In this document: positions 1-9,006 of the stretch, piece by piece
Numbering within the stretch: position 1 is the first letter of the stretch
Layout: the number at the start of each line of letters is the position of its first letter
Assembly (NCBI GenBank): GCA_903909435.1
Contig: CAIVVT010000212.1
Location: 1 to 46,780, forward strand
Source: an uncultured Acidobacteriia bacterium
GTDB lineage: Bacteria; Acidobacteriota; Terriglobia; Bryobacterales; Bryobacteraceae
Length of the DNA stretch: 46,780 nt
Direction: 5' to 3'
Notes under the pieces: generated by a model
Told to the model about the DNA's origin: nothing
Seen by the model: the letters and a program-made list of their open reading frames with translations, nothing else
Databases searched by the model: none
Made by a program: the position numbers and the translations under genes

Positions 1-57
1 ACGGAGCCGCGACCGTGCGGGAGCGGTGGTGCCAACGAATTGGCTGGTAGCAGACTC

Positions 58-1677
58 TTAGCTGACCGCTTCAACTTCCACGTGACGCGCTTCCCGCTGG
101 AATCGCAGCTTCGCCTGATGCTCCTGCCACAGCGTGCTGCAGCCTGCCCAGAAGTACCCGCAGACGAAAATCAGCAGGAACGGGAGTGCGAAGAAGTTCA
201 TCACGTCGATGCAGTAGTAGACAATCGCGAGGAAGAAAAAGCCCATAAACAACTCAGCAAACGGGAGCCATCCGCTCCTGCGGCGGTAGCCGACCGACAT
301 GGAGGAAGGAGAACCTGAGGCTTTCGGGGCATACTTCGGCGTGCGGACGAACCCCGATTGCTGGCCCAACAGCGCTTCCAGGACCGCCTTCGAATTGGAA
401 ATCGTCAGCGCGACGCCCATGGCCAAAAGGAAGGGCAGCATGAGGATCGCGCGCTTCCAGTTGTTGGGGTAGAGTTCATGCTCGGCCAGAAGATAGAACG
501 TAACCACCGACCAGAAACTGCAGATTATCAGTGGACCATCCACCAGCGCCATCGCCACCCAGCCCACGTAGAAACGTACAATCATCACCGGCAGCATGAG
601 CGCCGAAACGATGACCATCAGCGGGTAGCTGACGTTCGGCGTCATGTGGAACCACGCCTCGACCTTCTCGCGGAACGAAATCTCCTTCGAGCGGAAGATC
701 ATCGGCAGCAACTTGATTGCGCACTGCGTCAGGCCTTTGGCCCAGCGTTGCTGCTGCACCTGGAAGCCGTACGTGTCCACCGGCAATTCGCTGGGGCACT
801 CGATCCATGGCAGGTAGATGAACTGCCAGCCCTTCAACTGCGCCCGGTAACTCAAATCGGAGTCTTCCGTAAGCGTGTCGTGCTGCCAGCCGCCGGCATC
901 GTCGATCATTTTGCGGCGGAGGATGCCAGCAGTGCCGTTGAAATTGAAAAACAGCCCCTGGCCGAAGCGCGAGACATGCTCCAGGGCAAAATGTCCGTCG
1001 AGCATCAACGCCTGGACTTCCGTCAACAGGTTGTGGTTGCGGTTCATATACGTCCAGCGCGTCTGGACGACGCCGATCTTGGGGTCGGCGAAAAAGTGGA
1101 TCGTCTTCTCCAGGAAGTCGGCGGGCGGAATGAAATCGGCGTCGAAGACCGCGAAGAACTCGCCCTTCGTCTTGGCCATGCCTTCCAGCAGCGCGCCAGC
1201 TTTATAGCCTTCACGGTTGGTCCGGTGGACGTACTCGATGGGGTGGCCCTGCGCTTTCATGCGCGCCACCAGAGCTTCCGTATAGGGGTGCGTCTCGTCG
1301 GTGGAGTCGTCGAGAATCTGGATCTCTAGCAGTTCGTGCGGGTAGCGGATCTTCAGCACCGCCTCAACCAGCTGGTCCACGACGTTGCGCTCGTTAAACA
1401 GCGGCAACTGGATTGTGACGCGCGGCAGCTGCTCAAAATGCTGCGGAGGCGTGGTCGGCACGCGCTTCCGGCTTCTCAGATAGCCGTACACGACCAGGAA
1501 ACGATGCGCGCCGTAAATCGCCAGAATGCCTAAGAGGGTAAAGTAGGGGACGAGGAGCAGCCAGTCAAACCAGCCCAACTGGTGTATGCCCGCGAAACTG
1601 TCATCGGACAGCAGGCGGCTCCACCGGTCGATCTGCGACGGGGCTAGAAACGCAAGCATGGGCAAGCTGATACTCAT
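58..1677 (-). CDS. Membrane family 2 glycosyltransferase (cellulose synthase/CslA-like)
   Basis: Probable processive inner-membrane glycosyltransferase making a beta-linked polysaccharide from a nucleotide sugar; substrate not predictable. An N-terminal membrane segment (about 38-62) precedes a cytosolic GT-A domain with QLPLFNER (about 90), DDSTDET (123-129), the DAD metal-binding motif (179-181), TED (270-272) and QQQRW (308-312). This D,D,D,QxxRW set is typical of processive GT2 enzymes. Several hydrophobic segments follow to the C terminus. The 539-residue length fits the family. ATG at 1677 or at 1659 could be the start, and neither has a good ribosome-binding site. It is transcribed away from the next gene, and the two start codons overlap. 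Family assignment is firm; the polymer is unknown. Confidence 0.9.
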   Translation of the reverse strand: MSISLPMLAFLAPSQIDRWSRLLSDDSFAGIHQLGWFDWLLLVPYFTLLGILAIYGAHRFLVVYGYLRSRKRVPTTPPQHFEQLPRVTIQLPLFNERNVVDQLVEAVLKIRYPHELLEIQILDDSTDETHPYTEALVARMKAQGHPIEYVHRTNREGYKAGALLEGMAKTKGEFFAVFDADFIPPADFLEKTIHFFADPKIGVVQTRWTYMNRNHNLLTEVQALMLDGHFALEHVSRFGQGLFFNFNGTAGILRRKMIDDAGGWQHDTLTEDSDLSYRAQLKGWQFIYLPWIECPSELPVDTYGFQVQQQRWAKGLTQCAIKLLPMIFRSKEISFREKVEAWFHMTPNVSYPLMVIVSALMLPVMIVRFYVGWVAMALVDGPLIICSFWSVVTFYLLAEHELYPNNWKRAILMLPFLLAMGVALTISNSKAVLEALLGQQSGFVRTPKYAPKASGSPSSMSVGYRRRSGWLPFAELFMGFFFLAIVYYCIDVMNFFALPFLLIFVCGYFWAGCSTLWQEHQAKLRFQREARHVEVEAVS

Positions 1678-3031
1678 GGTGCTATGCCGGATCCAGTGGG
1701 CTCTTTACGGAGCAGGCCTGCTGGCTGCCGCCGTCCTGCTCAGATGGACCAGCGGCGCGAAGTGCCCAGCCGGGTGGACAGTCGGCATCCTCCTCTGCTC
1801 AAGTCTATTTTATCTGATAAGCGTCAAAAGCGTTCTCACAAATGGGGCCGCCCAGATTGGGCGCGCAGACTGTGTCTGGATTGCCACAGTCGCGGTGGTT
1901 GCCCGCTTACTGTTCCTCACCCAGGGCCCGGCGCTGTCTGAGGACTTGTTCCGATACCGCTGGGAGGGGCGCGTGCAAGCAGCTGGGATGAATCCGTACT
2001 TTGTGGCCCCCATGGATGCGGAGGCGGCCTTCCTGCGCGACCGGACCTCGCCCGAAATCACTGGCAGGAGCGTCCGCGCCGGCTACGGTCCGCTATGGGA
2101 AATCATTGAGCGGGAAGCCCTTCGGCTGGCCGCCTGGATCGAACCGCGAAATACCAACCATCAGTTGCTGTGGATGAAAGTACCCTCGCTCGCGGGTGAT
2201 TTGTGCGTGCTGGCGCTGCTGTTCGCCCTGCTTCGATCTCACTCGCTACCCTGGCAGCGCGTCCTCGTGTGGGCCTGGTGCCCTCTCACCTGGATTGAGT
2301 TCTGGGGCGAGGGCCACATGGACTCCCTGTTGATCGGGCTGCTGATCGCTGCGCTGCTCGCCGCGCGGCGGGAGCGTTGGGCTCTGGCAGGACTGCTGCT
2401 CACGGCGGGCGGACTGATCAAGTGGTGGCCGTTCCTGCTGCTCCCGATCTTCGCCCTGAACCCAATCGGCCAGTGGCGAGGAGTGCGCTGGAGAGTGCTG
2501 TTCGCGGGCATCCCTCTCGCCGTTCTCACCGCTTGGCCGTACGCCACGCTCTCGCGTGAGCTCTGGAGTCGCAATGCAGCCTACATGGCAGGCTTTCTCG
2601 GAGGTTGGCGGAACAACGACAGTCTGTTTGGCGTCATCTGGTACTTGAGCGGCCAGAACGGCGATCTCGCCAAGCGCATTTCGCTGGTCGCGTTGGGCCT
2701 GTTGGTTTTGATCGCCTGCTGCTGGCGAGCGCCGCTGGAACGGGTGGTGCTCGGATTCGTCGCCGGGATGCTGCTGCTGAGCGCCAACGTGCATCCCTGG
2801 TACATGGCCTGGATGGTACCGCTGTTGGCAGTGGACCCCTGGGTGGCCGGGTTCGTCTGGGTCGCTTTGATGCCGCTGGCCTATGTAGTGCTCGACGGCT
2901 ACCGGAGCACTGGAGTCTGGCAGGGTTCGACCGGCCTGCGCTGGTTCATCTATGTCCCGGTCTTTGCCAGTTTTTTGGCCAATTGGGCCTGGCGGCGCAA
3001 TACTGTTGGAATCGGTGAGGGGGAGAAATAG
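1676..3031 (+). CDS. Polytopic membrane protein, probable lipid-linked sugar glycosyltransferase (GT87/DUF2029-like)
   Basis: About 451 residues with many hydrophobic segments spread along the length. A loop after the first segments reads LSEDLFRYRWEGR..AAGMNPY. This resembles the acidic-residue loop followed by RYxWxGR..AGxNPY of polyprenyl-phosphate-mannose-dependent membrane transferases (GT-C fold). It would transfer a sugar from a lipid carrier on the outer face of the inner membrane; donor and acceptor cannot be told. ATG 1676 is preferred, with an ATG at 1658 also in frame. Its start overlaps the start of the divergent GT2 gene, so a shared cell-envelope polysaccharide role is plausible but inferred. 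It ends 2 bp before the next gene. Confidence 0.75.
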   Translation: MVLCRIQWALYGAGLLAAAVLLRWTSGAKCPAGWTVGILLCSSLFYLISVKSVLTNGAAQIGRADCVWIATVAVVARLLFLTQGPALSEDLFRYRWEGRVQAAGMNPYFVAPMDAEAAFLRDRTSPEITGRSVRAGYGPLWEIIEREALRLAAWIEPRNTNHQLLWMKVPSLAGDLCVLALLFALLRSHSLPWQRVLVWAWCPLTWIEFWGEGHMDSLLIGLLIAALLAARRERWALAGLLLTAGGLIKWWPFLLLPIFALNPIGQWRGVRWRVLFAGIPLAVLTAWPYATLSRELWSRNAAYMAGFLGGWRNNDSLFGVIWYLSGQNGDLAKRISLVALGLLVLIACCWRAPLERVVLGFVAGMLLLSANVHPWYMAWMVPLLAVDPWVAGFVWVALMPLAYVVLDGYRSTGVWQGSTGLRWFIYVPVFASFLANWAWRRNTVGIGEGEK

Positions 3032-3033
3032 CG

Positions 3034-3408
3034 ATGGAAGCGCACGTCAAAGTGCTCGGCTGGCTGAACGTGATCCTTGGTGGACTGGGAGTACTGATTT
3101 CCTTCGCGATCCTCGGCGGGATCGTGGCCGTGTCCTCAATTTTCGGCATCGGCGGAGAGGAAGCTCTGCTGCCCATCCACATAATCGCCATCGTTGGGGG
3201 CATCGTGACCCTGTTTACCCTGCTGCTCTCACTGCCCGGTTTGCTGCTGGGATACGGACTGCTCAACTTCCGCCCCTGGGCCCGGATACTGGGGCTCGTT
3301 CTGAGCGGGTTATCGCTGTTCCATGTCCCCATCGGCACGGCTCTCGCCATCTACTCCTTCTGGGTACTGCTAAAACCTGAAACGGAAGCTCTCTTCCGCA
3401 ACGACTGA
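3034..3408 (+). CDS. Small conserved membrane protein of unknown function
   Basis: 124 residues with about four hydrophobic segments (roughly 8-30, 45-62, 66-84, 87-112), and no catalytic motif that I recognise. A glycine-rich LPGLLLGYGLL stretch followed by RPWARILGL resembles small integral membrane proteins common in Acidobacteria and Deltaproteobacteria. The start ATG lies 2 bp after the stop of the upstream glycosyltransferase-like gene, so the two are very likely co-transcribed and translationally coupled. The gene ends about 85 bp before hrcA. Function not assigned. Confidence 0.75.
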   Translation: MEAHVKVLGWLNVILGGLGVLISFAILGGIVAVSSIFGIGGEEALLPIHIIAIVGGIVTLFTLLLSLPGLLLGYGLLNFRPWARILGLVLSGLSLFHVPIGTALAIYSFWVLLKPETEALFRND

Positions 3409-3438
3409 CCCGGCACGACCGGTCCAACCCGCTCGCAC

Positions 3439-3467
3439 TTGCATCGCCTGGCGCGTTACCCTAGTAT
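3439..3467 (+). promoter_or_regulatory. Candidate sigma-70 type promoter of hrcA-grpE-dnaJ
   Basis: TTGCAT (3439-3444) and TAGTAT (3462-3467) are separated by 17 bp, the optimal spacing. They match the -35 and -10 consensus at 3/6 and 4/6 positions. If real, transcription starts near 3474 and the in-frame TTG at 3439 cannot be the hrcA start. I looked for the CIRCE operator (TTAGCACTC-N9-GAGTGCTAA) that HrcA normally binds and did not find it here. Modest evidence. Confidence 0.35.
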
Positions 3468-3492
3468 TGATCCTCAAGGATTTGTGTCTGCT

Positions 3493-4536
3493 GTGACGAA
3501 TGAACGGGACAACTCGCTGTCTCCTCGCACTCTGGAAGTGCTGCATCTGATCGTGCAGAACTACATCGAGACCGGCGAGCCGGTCGCTTCCCGGACAATT
3601 GCCCGCAAGCGCAACGATTCTCTGAGTGCCGCCACCATCCGCAACGTCATGGCGGACCTCGCCGACCTGGGCTATCTGGATCAGCCCCACACCTCCGCAG
3701 GCCGTATTCCCACGGCGAAGGCGTTCCGGCAGTTCGCCCGCCCGCTGGCCGCCAGCCGCTTTCTGGCCGCCGAACTCTCGCGTGTGCGCGAAGAATTGGG
3801 CAGCCGGGAGACCTTGGAAGCGCGCGCGGAACATGCCTCCCACCTGCTGACCGAGTTGACCCGCAACGTCGGGATATTCGCGGCCATCCCAGGCACGGGC
3901 CAGATCCTTGATCAGGTTGAGTTTGTGCTGCTGCCTCCCAATCGTGTGCTGATGGTGGTTGCCACTCGCGACCACATGGTGCGCAGCCAGGCGGTTCAGC
4001 TTGACGAGCCCATGTCGCAAGACGATCTGGCGTCGATTCGCAATTACCTGAACCACAATTTCGCCGGCTGGACCCTGAGCGGCATTCGCCGGGAGTTGGA
4101 GCGCCGTTTCCTGTTGGAATCGTCCGCTTACGATTCGCTAATGCGGCGGCTGACCATGCTCTACGAAAAGGGTTTGCTCGATATCGGACTGACACCCCAG
4201 GTCTACCTGGAAGGGACGTCGAATCTGGTCGGCCTCGATTTGCACCTGACGAAAGAGCGGTTGCGGGACCTGCTGCGCGCGCTGGAAGAGAAGAAGCGCC
4301 TGATCGCCATGCTCGACAAGTTCCTGGAGGGGGGCCGTGGCGAGATCCAGGTCCAGATCGGTCTTGGCGCCGCTTACCCCTCGCTCGAGGACTTCTCGCT
4401 CATTGGGCTGACCGTAAGCATGCCAGGCGGTTTGGAGACCCACGTCGCCGTCCTCGGGCCAATGAGAATGAACTACCCGCGGGTGATTTCGGCCGTTCTG
4501 CACGTCGGGCAGGCCCTCAGCAGCCTACCCCAGTAG
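3493..4536 (+). CDS. hrcA: Heat-inducible transcription repressor HrcA
   Basis: Repressor of class I heat-shock genes; it binds CIRCE operators as a dimer and is kept active by GroEL. The N-terminal winged helix reads LSPRTLEVLHLIVQNYIETG, then the characteristic EPVASRTIAR and SAATIRNVMADLADLGYL with HTSAGRIPT. The C-terminal half carries the usual GAF-like region and ends near LGPMRMNYPRVISAVLHV, as in known HrcA proteins. GTG 3493 gives 347 residues, the normal length; GTG 3484 is also possible, with AAGGA at 3476-3480 upstream. The stop overlaps a possible GTG start for grpE by one base. It is the first gene of hrcA-grpE-dnaJ; dnaK is absent here. Confidence 0.95.
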   Translation: MTNERDNSLSPRTLEVLHLIVQNYIETGEPVASRTIARKRNDSLSAATIRNVMADLADLGYLDQPHTSAGRIPTAKAFRQFARPLAASRFLAAELSRVREELGSRETLEARAEHASHLLTELTRNVGIFAAIPGTGQILDQVEFVLLPPNRVLMVVATRDHMVRSQAVQLDEPMSQDDLASIRNYLNHNFAGWTLSGIRRELERRFLLESSAYDSLMRRLTMLYEKGLLDIGLTPQVYLEGTSNLVGLDLHLTKERLRDLLRALEEKKRLIAMLDKFLEGGRGEIQVQIGLGAAYPSLEDFSLIGLTVSMPGGLETHVAVLGPMRMNYPRVISAVLHVGQALSSLPQ

Positions 4537-4628
4537 TGGGCAAGAAACGCGTCCCTGCCGCGGAACGCGCCGCGAGGCACGCAAAGGCGCTGTGGGCGCG
4601 GTTTGTTACTCTGAAAGCAGACACCCAT

Positions 4629-5168
4629 ATGACAGACCAGGAGACCCCCCAACCAGGGGCCGAAGCAGGGACGGAAGCTTGTCCCGAGGGCGAAGCACTC
4701 GTCGAGACGCCCGAATCCATCGCGGCTGAACGGGATCAACTGCTGAGCGACAAGACCGACCTGCAAAACGCTTTGCTGCGCCACGCGGCCGAATTCGACA
4801 ATTTTCGCAAGCGCACCGAGCGTGAAAAGGGAGACCTGTTCGAATACGCCGCCTCTGACGCCGTCAAGGCTTTGTTGCCGGTATTGGACGATTTCGAACG
4901 TGCACTGAAGTCGCAGACTACGGATACGGAGTTCGGGAGGGGCATCGCACTGATCTATCAGCGGATGTTCGAGGCTCTGGCGAAACTCGGTCTCGAACCC
5001 ATCGAAGCGGAAGGCAAGCCGTTCGATCCGAACTTTCACCACGCCATCGAGATGGTGACGACCGATGAGCACGAGGACCAGACCGTTTTGGCCGAACTGC
5101 TGCGAGGCTACACCTTCAAAGGCCGGTTACTGCGCGCCTCGATGGTGAAGGTTGCGGTACACGGCTAA
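4629..5168 (+). CDS. grpE: Nucleotide exchange factor GrpE
   Basis: Cochaperone that releases ADP from DnaK. After an acidic, low-complexity N-terminus comes a long helical, coiled-coil-prone segment (AERDQLLSDKTDLQNALLRH), then the diagnostic EFDNFRKRTEREK and LLPVLDDFERAL. The C-terminal beta domain includes FDPNFHHAIEMV and the final GYTFKGRLLRASMVKVAV. ATG 4629 gives 179 residues, close to the family norm. A GTG at 4536 overlapping the hrcA stop would add 31 basic residues and cannot be excluded, because neither start has a strong ribosome-binding site. It sits between hrcA and dnaJ. Confidence 0.95.
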   Translation: MTDQETPQPGAEAGTEACPEGEALVETPESIAAERDQLLSDKTDLQNALLRHAAEFDNFRKRTEREKGDLFEYAASDAVKALLPVLDDFERALKSQTTDTEFGRGIALIYQRMFEALAKLGLEPIEAEGKPFDPNFHHAIEMVTTDEHEDQTVLAELLRGYTFKGRLLRASMVKVAVHG

Positions 5169-5192
5169 GGGCCGCGTCTTAGGAGTCCTGAA

Positions 5193-6314
5193 TTGGCCAA
5201 ACGCGATTATTACGAGATTCTTGGGATCGGGAAGAGCGCCAGTGAGCAGGAGATGAAAAGCGCATACCGCAAGCTCGCGCTGAAATACCATCCTGACCGC
5301 AACCCGCACAGCCCGGAAGCCGAATCGAAGTTCAAGGAAGCCGCCGAAGCATACGCGGTACTGAGCGACACCGAAAAGCGGCGCACGTACGATACGTATG
5401 GCCACCAGGGGCTAGGTGCGGCAGGCGCGGCGGCCGCCGGGTTCAATCCCGATGCCTTCGCCGATTTCTCCGACATATTCGGCGATTTCTTCGGCTTCGG
5501 AGACCTGTTTGGCGGCGGAGGGCGAAAGCGCACTCGCGCCCAGCGCGGCGACGATGTTCGCTACGACCTAGAACTGACCTTCGACGACGCCATGCGCGGG
5601 CATGAGGTGGAGTTGCAGATTCCGCGCACCGAGCCGTGTCCAGGCTGCCGGGGCACCGGCGCGGATGGCGCTGACGGCTGGACCACTTGCTCGGTTTGCC
5701 GCGGTCGCGGGGAGATGCTCTACCAGCAGGGCTTCCTGACCATCCGGCGCACCTGCTCGCAATGCGGGGGATCCGGCAAGCTGCTCCGCAAGCCCTGCCA
5801 GCAGTGCAAGGGCGAGGCCTTCATCCAGGTCACCAAGAAGCTGAAGGTCAAGATTCCCGCAGGCGTCGATACGGGGATGAAGATGCGCGTTCCGGGAGAG
5901 GGCCAGCCTGGTGCAAACGGCGGTCCCCAGGGCGATCTCTACGTCTTTCTCAACGTCCAACCGCACCCGATTTTTGAACGCCACGATGACGATTTGCACT
6001 GTACCGTGCCGCTCAATATGGCGCAGGCGGCGCTCGGAACGGAAATCAAAATCGAGGCGCTCGACGGCGTTCGCACGCTCAAGGTCCCCGAGGGCGTCCA
6101 GTCGGGCGAGACACTGCGCCTGCGCGGCAGCGGCGCGCCGCGGGTCAATAGCAGCGGCTACGGTGACCTGATCGTCCACATCGAGGTTCAAACGCCCCGA
6201 AAGATGACCCGGGAACAACGCAAGCTGGTCGAACAGTTGAGAGAGTTGCTGCCAGAAAGCGGTCAACCGGCGGACAAGGGCCTGCTCGAGAAGCTAAAGG
6301 ACTATCTGATGTAG
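5193..6314 (+). CDS. dnaJ: Molecular chaperone DnaJ (Hsp40)
   Basis: Type I DnaJ, which delivers unfolded clients to DnaK and stimulates its ATPase. It has a J domain with HPD at about 33-35, a Gly/Phe linker (about 74-110), and a zinc domain at about 149-210 with [24 protein letters not shown] and CQQCKGEA. The last repeat lacks the final glycine of CxxCxGxG, a common tolerated variation. The C-terminal substrate-binding domains end normally (373 residues). The start is TTG 5193, supported by AGGAG at 5181-5185 with 7-bp spacing. The gene is 24 bp downstream of grpE. Its usual neighbour dnaK must be elsewhere. Confidence 0.97.
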   Translation: MAKRDYYEILGIGKSASEQEMKSAYRKLALKYHPDRNPHSPEAESKFKEAAEAYAVLSDTEKRRTYDTYGHQGLGAAGAAAAGFNPDAFADFSDIFGDFFGFGDLFGGGGRKRTRAQRGDDVRYDLELTFDDAMRGHEVELQIPRTEPCPGCRGTGADGADGWTTCSVCRGRGEMLYQQGFLTIRRTCSQCGGSGKLLRKPCQQCKGEAFIQVTKKLKVKIPAGVDTGMKMRVPGEGQPGANGGPQGDLYVFLNVQPHPIFERHDDDLHCTVPLNMAQAALGTEIKIEALDGVRTLKVPEGVQSGETLRLRGSGAPRVNSSGYGDLIVHIEVQTPRKMTREQRKLVEQLRELLPESGQPADKGLLEKLKDYLM

Positions 6315-6418
6315 CGCGCCGGGGCGCCGATCTCCAGATAGGCTCCGTGGAGCAGCATCGCGGTCCGGCAACGCAAGCTGGAGGCCAAGTCAAGGCGCCA
6401 GGGCCAACCGCCAGCCCG

Positions 6419-8029
6419 TCACTCCATGAACTTCTGCAGCGCCCGCCGGACAGCCACATCCCGCCGGACTTCAATCTCGTCGCCCGCTTCGACTCCCAGG
6501 GCCTGATTGAGGATCTCCTGCTTCACGCGACTACGCAGGTACTCGCGCTCGGCGCTCCATTCGGTCAGCGTCGGGGTGACCTTGCGCTCGGTGAGGAAGC
6601 TCCGAAAATCGTCCAGGATCGCCGGTGTGATCTCCATTTCGCGCTTCGCCTCCGCCCGGTGATGGACGAGCCAATCGGTGGCAAATGCCGGGAACAGTCC
6701 GGAGGTCTCCAGGAAGAATCCAAACCGGGCTGGCATGGCAGGCTGAACCGTCACATCCGGCTCGATGCCCCCGCCGCCGCGTACCGTGCGGCCCGCCGCC
6801 GTCTTGAACTCCGGCCGCACCATCGTTCGCGTGCGCTGCTCCAACTCGCTGCCATACAGAGGCTTCTGCAGCGAGCGTCCACTGGGGGTGTAGTAGAACG
6901 CGGTCGTCAGAGCCAGTCCCGTGGCGTCGCGAAGCGGATAGACTCGCTGCACCAGACCCTTGCCATACGTCTGCTCGCCGTAGACCGTGGCGCGATCGTT
7001 GTCCTGCAGTGCGCCCGCCACGATCTCCGCGGCGCTGGCCGTCTTGCGATTCACAATCACCGCCAGTTTGAAGTCGTAAGGAGTCATACCGGCGGGCACG
7101 TCGACGTTCTCCGTCTCGGTGCTGCGCCCTCGCGCGCTGAACAGGCGCGTCCCCGGCTTTAGAAACAACGCGGCGGTTTGCAGTCCCGCCGTCACCACGC
7201 CGCCGGGGTTGTCGCGCAGGTCCAGCACCAGGCCTTTTAGCTTCGCCCCGCCGAGTTTCTCGATGGCCTGCTTCAATAGTTCGCCCGTGTTCGGCTCGAA
7301 GCTGGTCACCCGGACGTACGCCATGTCGCCGTCCAGTTTGTAAATCCGGTCCACACTGGCGCTCTGCATCTGCGCCGGCACCATCGTGTAGGTCATCAAA
7401 CCGGCCGTACCCTGGCGGCGAACCGTCAACAGCGCTGGATGCTGGCGGGACTCGCCCAGCACTTCAATCAACTGCTCTAGATCCAGGCGCGCCAGCGGGA
7501 TGTTGTTGATGCCGAGGATCTCGTCGCCGGGTGACAGGCCAGAGCGCTGTGACGGGGAACCCATCTGAGTCTGCAGCACGATGACGCGCCCGGGCATGAC
7601 GCTCACCACCGAACCGAAGCCCTTGGACACCGAGCGCTGCATCTCCTGCAACTGCTCGAACTGGTCCTTGTTGAAGAACACGGAGTGCGGATCCAGCACG
7701 CGCAGCATGCCCGGAATCGCGCCGCCGTAGATCAACTGTTCGGACGGCGTTGGATCGGCAAAGGAGTCGTCAATCACCGAGAAAACGCTCAAGAAGCGTC
7801 CCAGTTCCTGCTCCAGTTCGACGGTGTTGGGCAGTGGCTGGCTAGCCGTGCGCTTGGGTGCATCCGGCTGTTTCTCGGCATCTGCGGGAGAGTCGACCGG
7901 GGCGGCAGCCGGGGTGGACGGCCGCTCGACTGCCGGAGTTTTGACCGGCGGCACACCGGCGGCGACCGCGAAAACGACGCAGGTCGCTGCGGCTAGAACC
8001 AGCAGGCACCGTGTTCGTACCGGCTTCAT
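6419..8029 (-). CDS. S41 family C-terminal processing peptidase
   Basis: Exported serine protease of the Ctp/Prc type, which trims or degrades periplasmic proteins. An N-terminal signal peptide (about 1-25) is followed by a proline- and alanine-rich linker. A PDZ domain (about 120-205) contains the loop GFGSVV. The S41 catalytic domain has the nucleophile Ser in TASAAEIVAG (about 331) and the general base Lys in YGKGLVQ (about 356), the expected Ser/Lys dyad. A C-terminal extension of about 130 residues follows. The start ATG overlaps the ddl stop by one base, so it is the last gene of the rlmB-to-protease run. The natural substrate is not predictable. Confidence 0.92.
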   Translation of the reverse strand: MKPVRTRCLLVLAAATCVVFAVAAGVPPVKTPAVERPSTPAAAPVDSPADAEKQPDAPKRTASQPLPNTVELEQELGRFLSVFSVIDDSFADPTPSEQLIYGGAIPGMLRVLDPHSVFFNKDQFEQLQEMQRSVSKGFGSVVSVMPGRVIVLQTQMGSPSQRSGLSPGDEILGINNIPLARLDLEQLIEVLGESRQHPALLTVRRQGTAGLMTYTMVPAQMQSASVDRIYKLDGDMAYVRVTSFEPNTGELLKQAIEKLGGAKLKGLVLDLRDNPGGVVTAGLQTAALFLKPGTRLFSARGRSTETENVDVPAGMTPYDFKLAVIVNRKTASAAEIVAGALQDNDRATVYGEQTYGKGLVQRVYPLRDATGLALTTAFYYTPSGRSLQKPLYGSELEQRTRTMVRPEFKTAAGRTVRGGGGIEPDVTVQPAMPARFGFFLETSGLFPAFATDWLVHHRAEAKREMEITPAILDDFRSFLTERKVTPTLTEWSAEREYLRSRVKQEILNQALGVEAGDEIEVRRDVAVRRALQKFME

Positions 8030-9006
8030 CAGCGCTCGTACCGCAACGACTGCCGCACCGCATGGCGTTCCAGCGCCAACTCAATCAGACGCTCCACGAG
8101 TTGCGCAAACGGAACGCCGGCGTGCGCCCACATCTTGGGATACATGCTGATGGACGTGAACCCGGGAATGGTGTTGATCTCATTGACGTAAACCTTGCCT
8201 GTCGCGGCTTCCACCAGAAAATCAACTCGCCCCATGCCGCTGCAATCGACTGCGCGGAAGCTGGCGACTGCGATGCGCCGGATTTCCGCAATCGTCTCCG
8301 GCTGGAGTCTCGCCGGCAGTTCGACGCGAGCCGCGTCAAGCGTGTATTTGTCGTCGTAATCGTAAAACTCGCGCGAGGGGAGGATCTCGCAGGGAGTCGC
8401 CGCTTCAGGGAGATCGTTGCCTAGCACGGCGCACTCGATCTCGTGCCCGACGATGGCCCGTTCGACGACGATTTTCGAGTCGTACCTGGCGGCGTCTTCC
8501 AGGGCGACCTTCAACTCTGCCTCGTTATGAGCTTTCGATACGCCCACGGAGGAGCCCAGATTGGCCGGCTTCACAAATAGCGGAAATCCGAAACGCCGGA
8601 CGGCCTCGGAAGCGTCCAGGGCACCGCGGTAAACCGTGACCCACTCCACCGCCGGCAGGCCCACTGAAAGGCAGATCCGTTTGAATTGCTCCTTGTCCAT
8701 CGCAGCCGAGGAGGCAAATACGCCCGCGCCGACGTACGGCAGAGCCGCCAATTCAAGCAGGCCCTGCACCGTGCCGTCTTCCCCAAAAGTGCCGTGCAAC
8801 ACGGGAAAAACAACGTCGATGCCCGGGTTCGCACCGGGCTCAGGAAGGATCGGGCCGGGGCTCCAGCGCCCGTCTTTGCCGATAAAGACCGGTACGGCTT
8901 CGTACTTCCCGGGGTCGAGCGCCGCCATCACGGACTGGGCCGAGCGAATGCTGACCTCGTGTTCCCCGCTCCGCCCGCCGTACAACACAGCTACGCGTTT
9001 CTTCAC
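8029..9006 (-). CDS. ddl: D-alanine--D-alanine ligase
   Basis: ATP-grasp enzyme joining two D-alanines for the peptidoglycan stem peptide in the cytoplasm. It opens with VAVLYGGRSGEHEVSIRSA, the family signature. It has the ATP-binding segment FPLFVKPANLGSSVGVSKA, the central EFYDYDDKY, and the C-terminal metal/substrate motif YVNEINTIPGFTSISMYPKM. The 325 residues match the norm. The Tyr-containing DYDDKY loop favours D-Ala-D-Ala over D-Ala-D-Lac activity (inference). GTG 9006 overlaps the arginase stop as GTGA, and the end overlaps the protease start by one base, which indicates translational coupling on both sides. Confidence 0.96.
   Translation of the reverse strand: MKKRVAVLYGGRSGEHEVSIRSAQSVMAALDPGKYEAVPVFIGKDGRWSPGPILPEPGANPGIDVVFPVLHGTFGEDGTVQGLLELAALPYVGAGVFASSAAMDKEQFKRICLSVGLPAVEWVTVYRGALDASEAVRRFGFPLFVKPANLGSSVGVSKAHNEAELKVALEDAARYDSKIVVERAIVGHEIECAVLGNDLPEAATPCEILPSREFYDYDDKYTLDAARVELPARLQPETIAEIRRIAVASFRAVDCSGMGRVDFLVEAATGKVYVNEINTIPGFTSISMYPKMWAHAGVPFAQLVERLIELALERHAVRQSLRYER

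Noticed and set aside
358..1329. Plus-strand open frame of 323 codons
   Set aside because: It is antisense to the GT2 gene, which has full family motifs. The frame's protein is rich in Arg, His and Gln, typical of a shadow frame.
3409..3500. CIRCE operator before hrcA
   Set aside because: Looked for the TTAGCACTC-N9-GAGTGCTAA dyad; no acceptable match.
6316..6327. GCGCC-GG-GGCGC palindrome after dnaJ
   Set aside because: Loop of two bases, short stem and no U-tract; likely a GC-rich coincidence.
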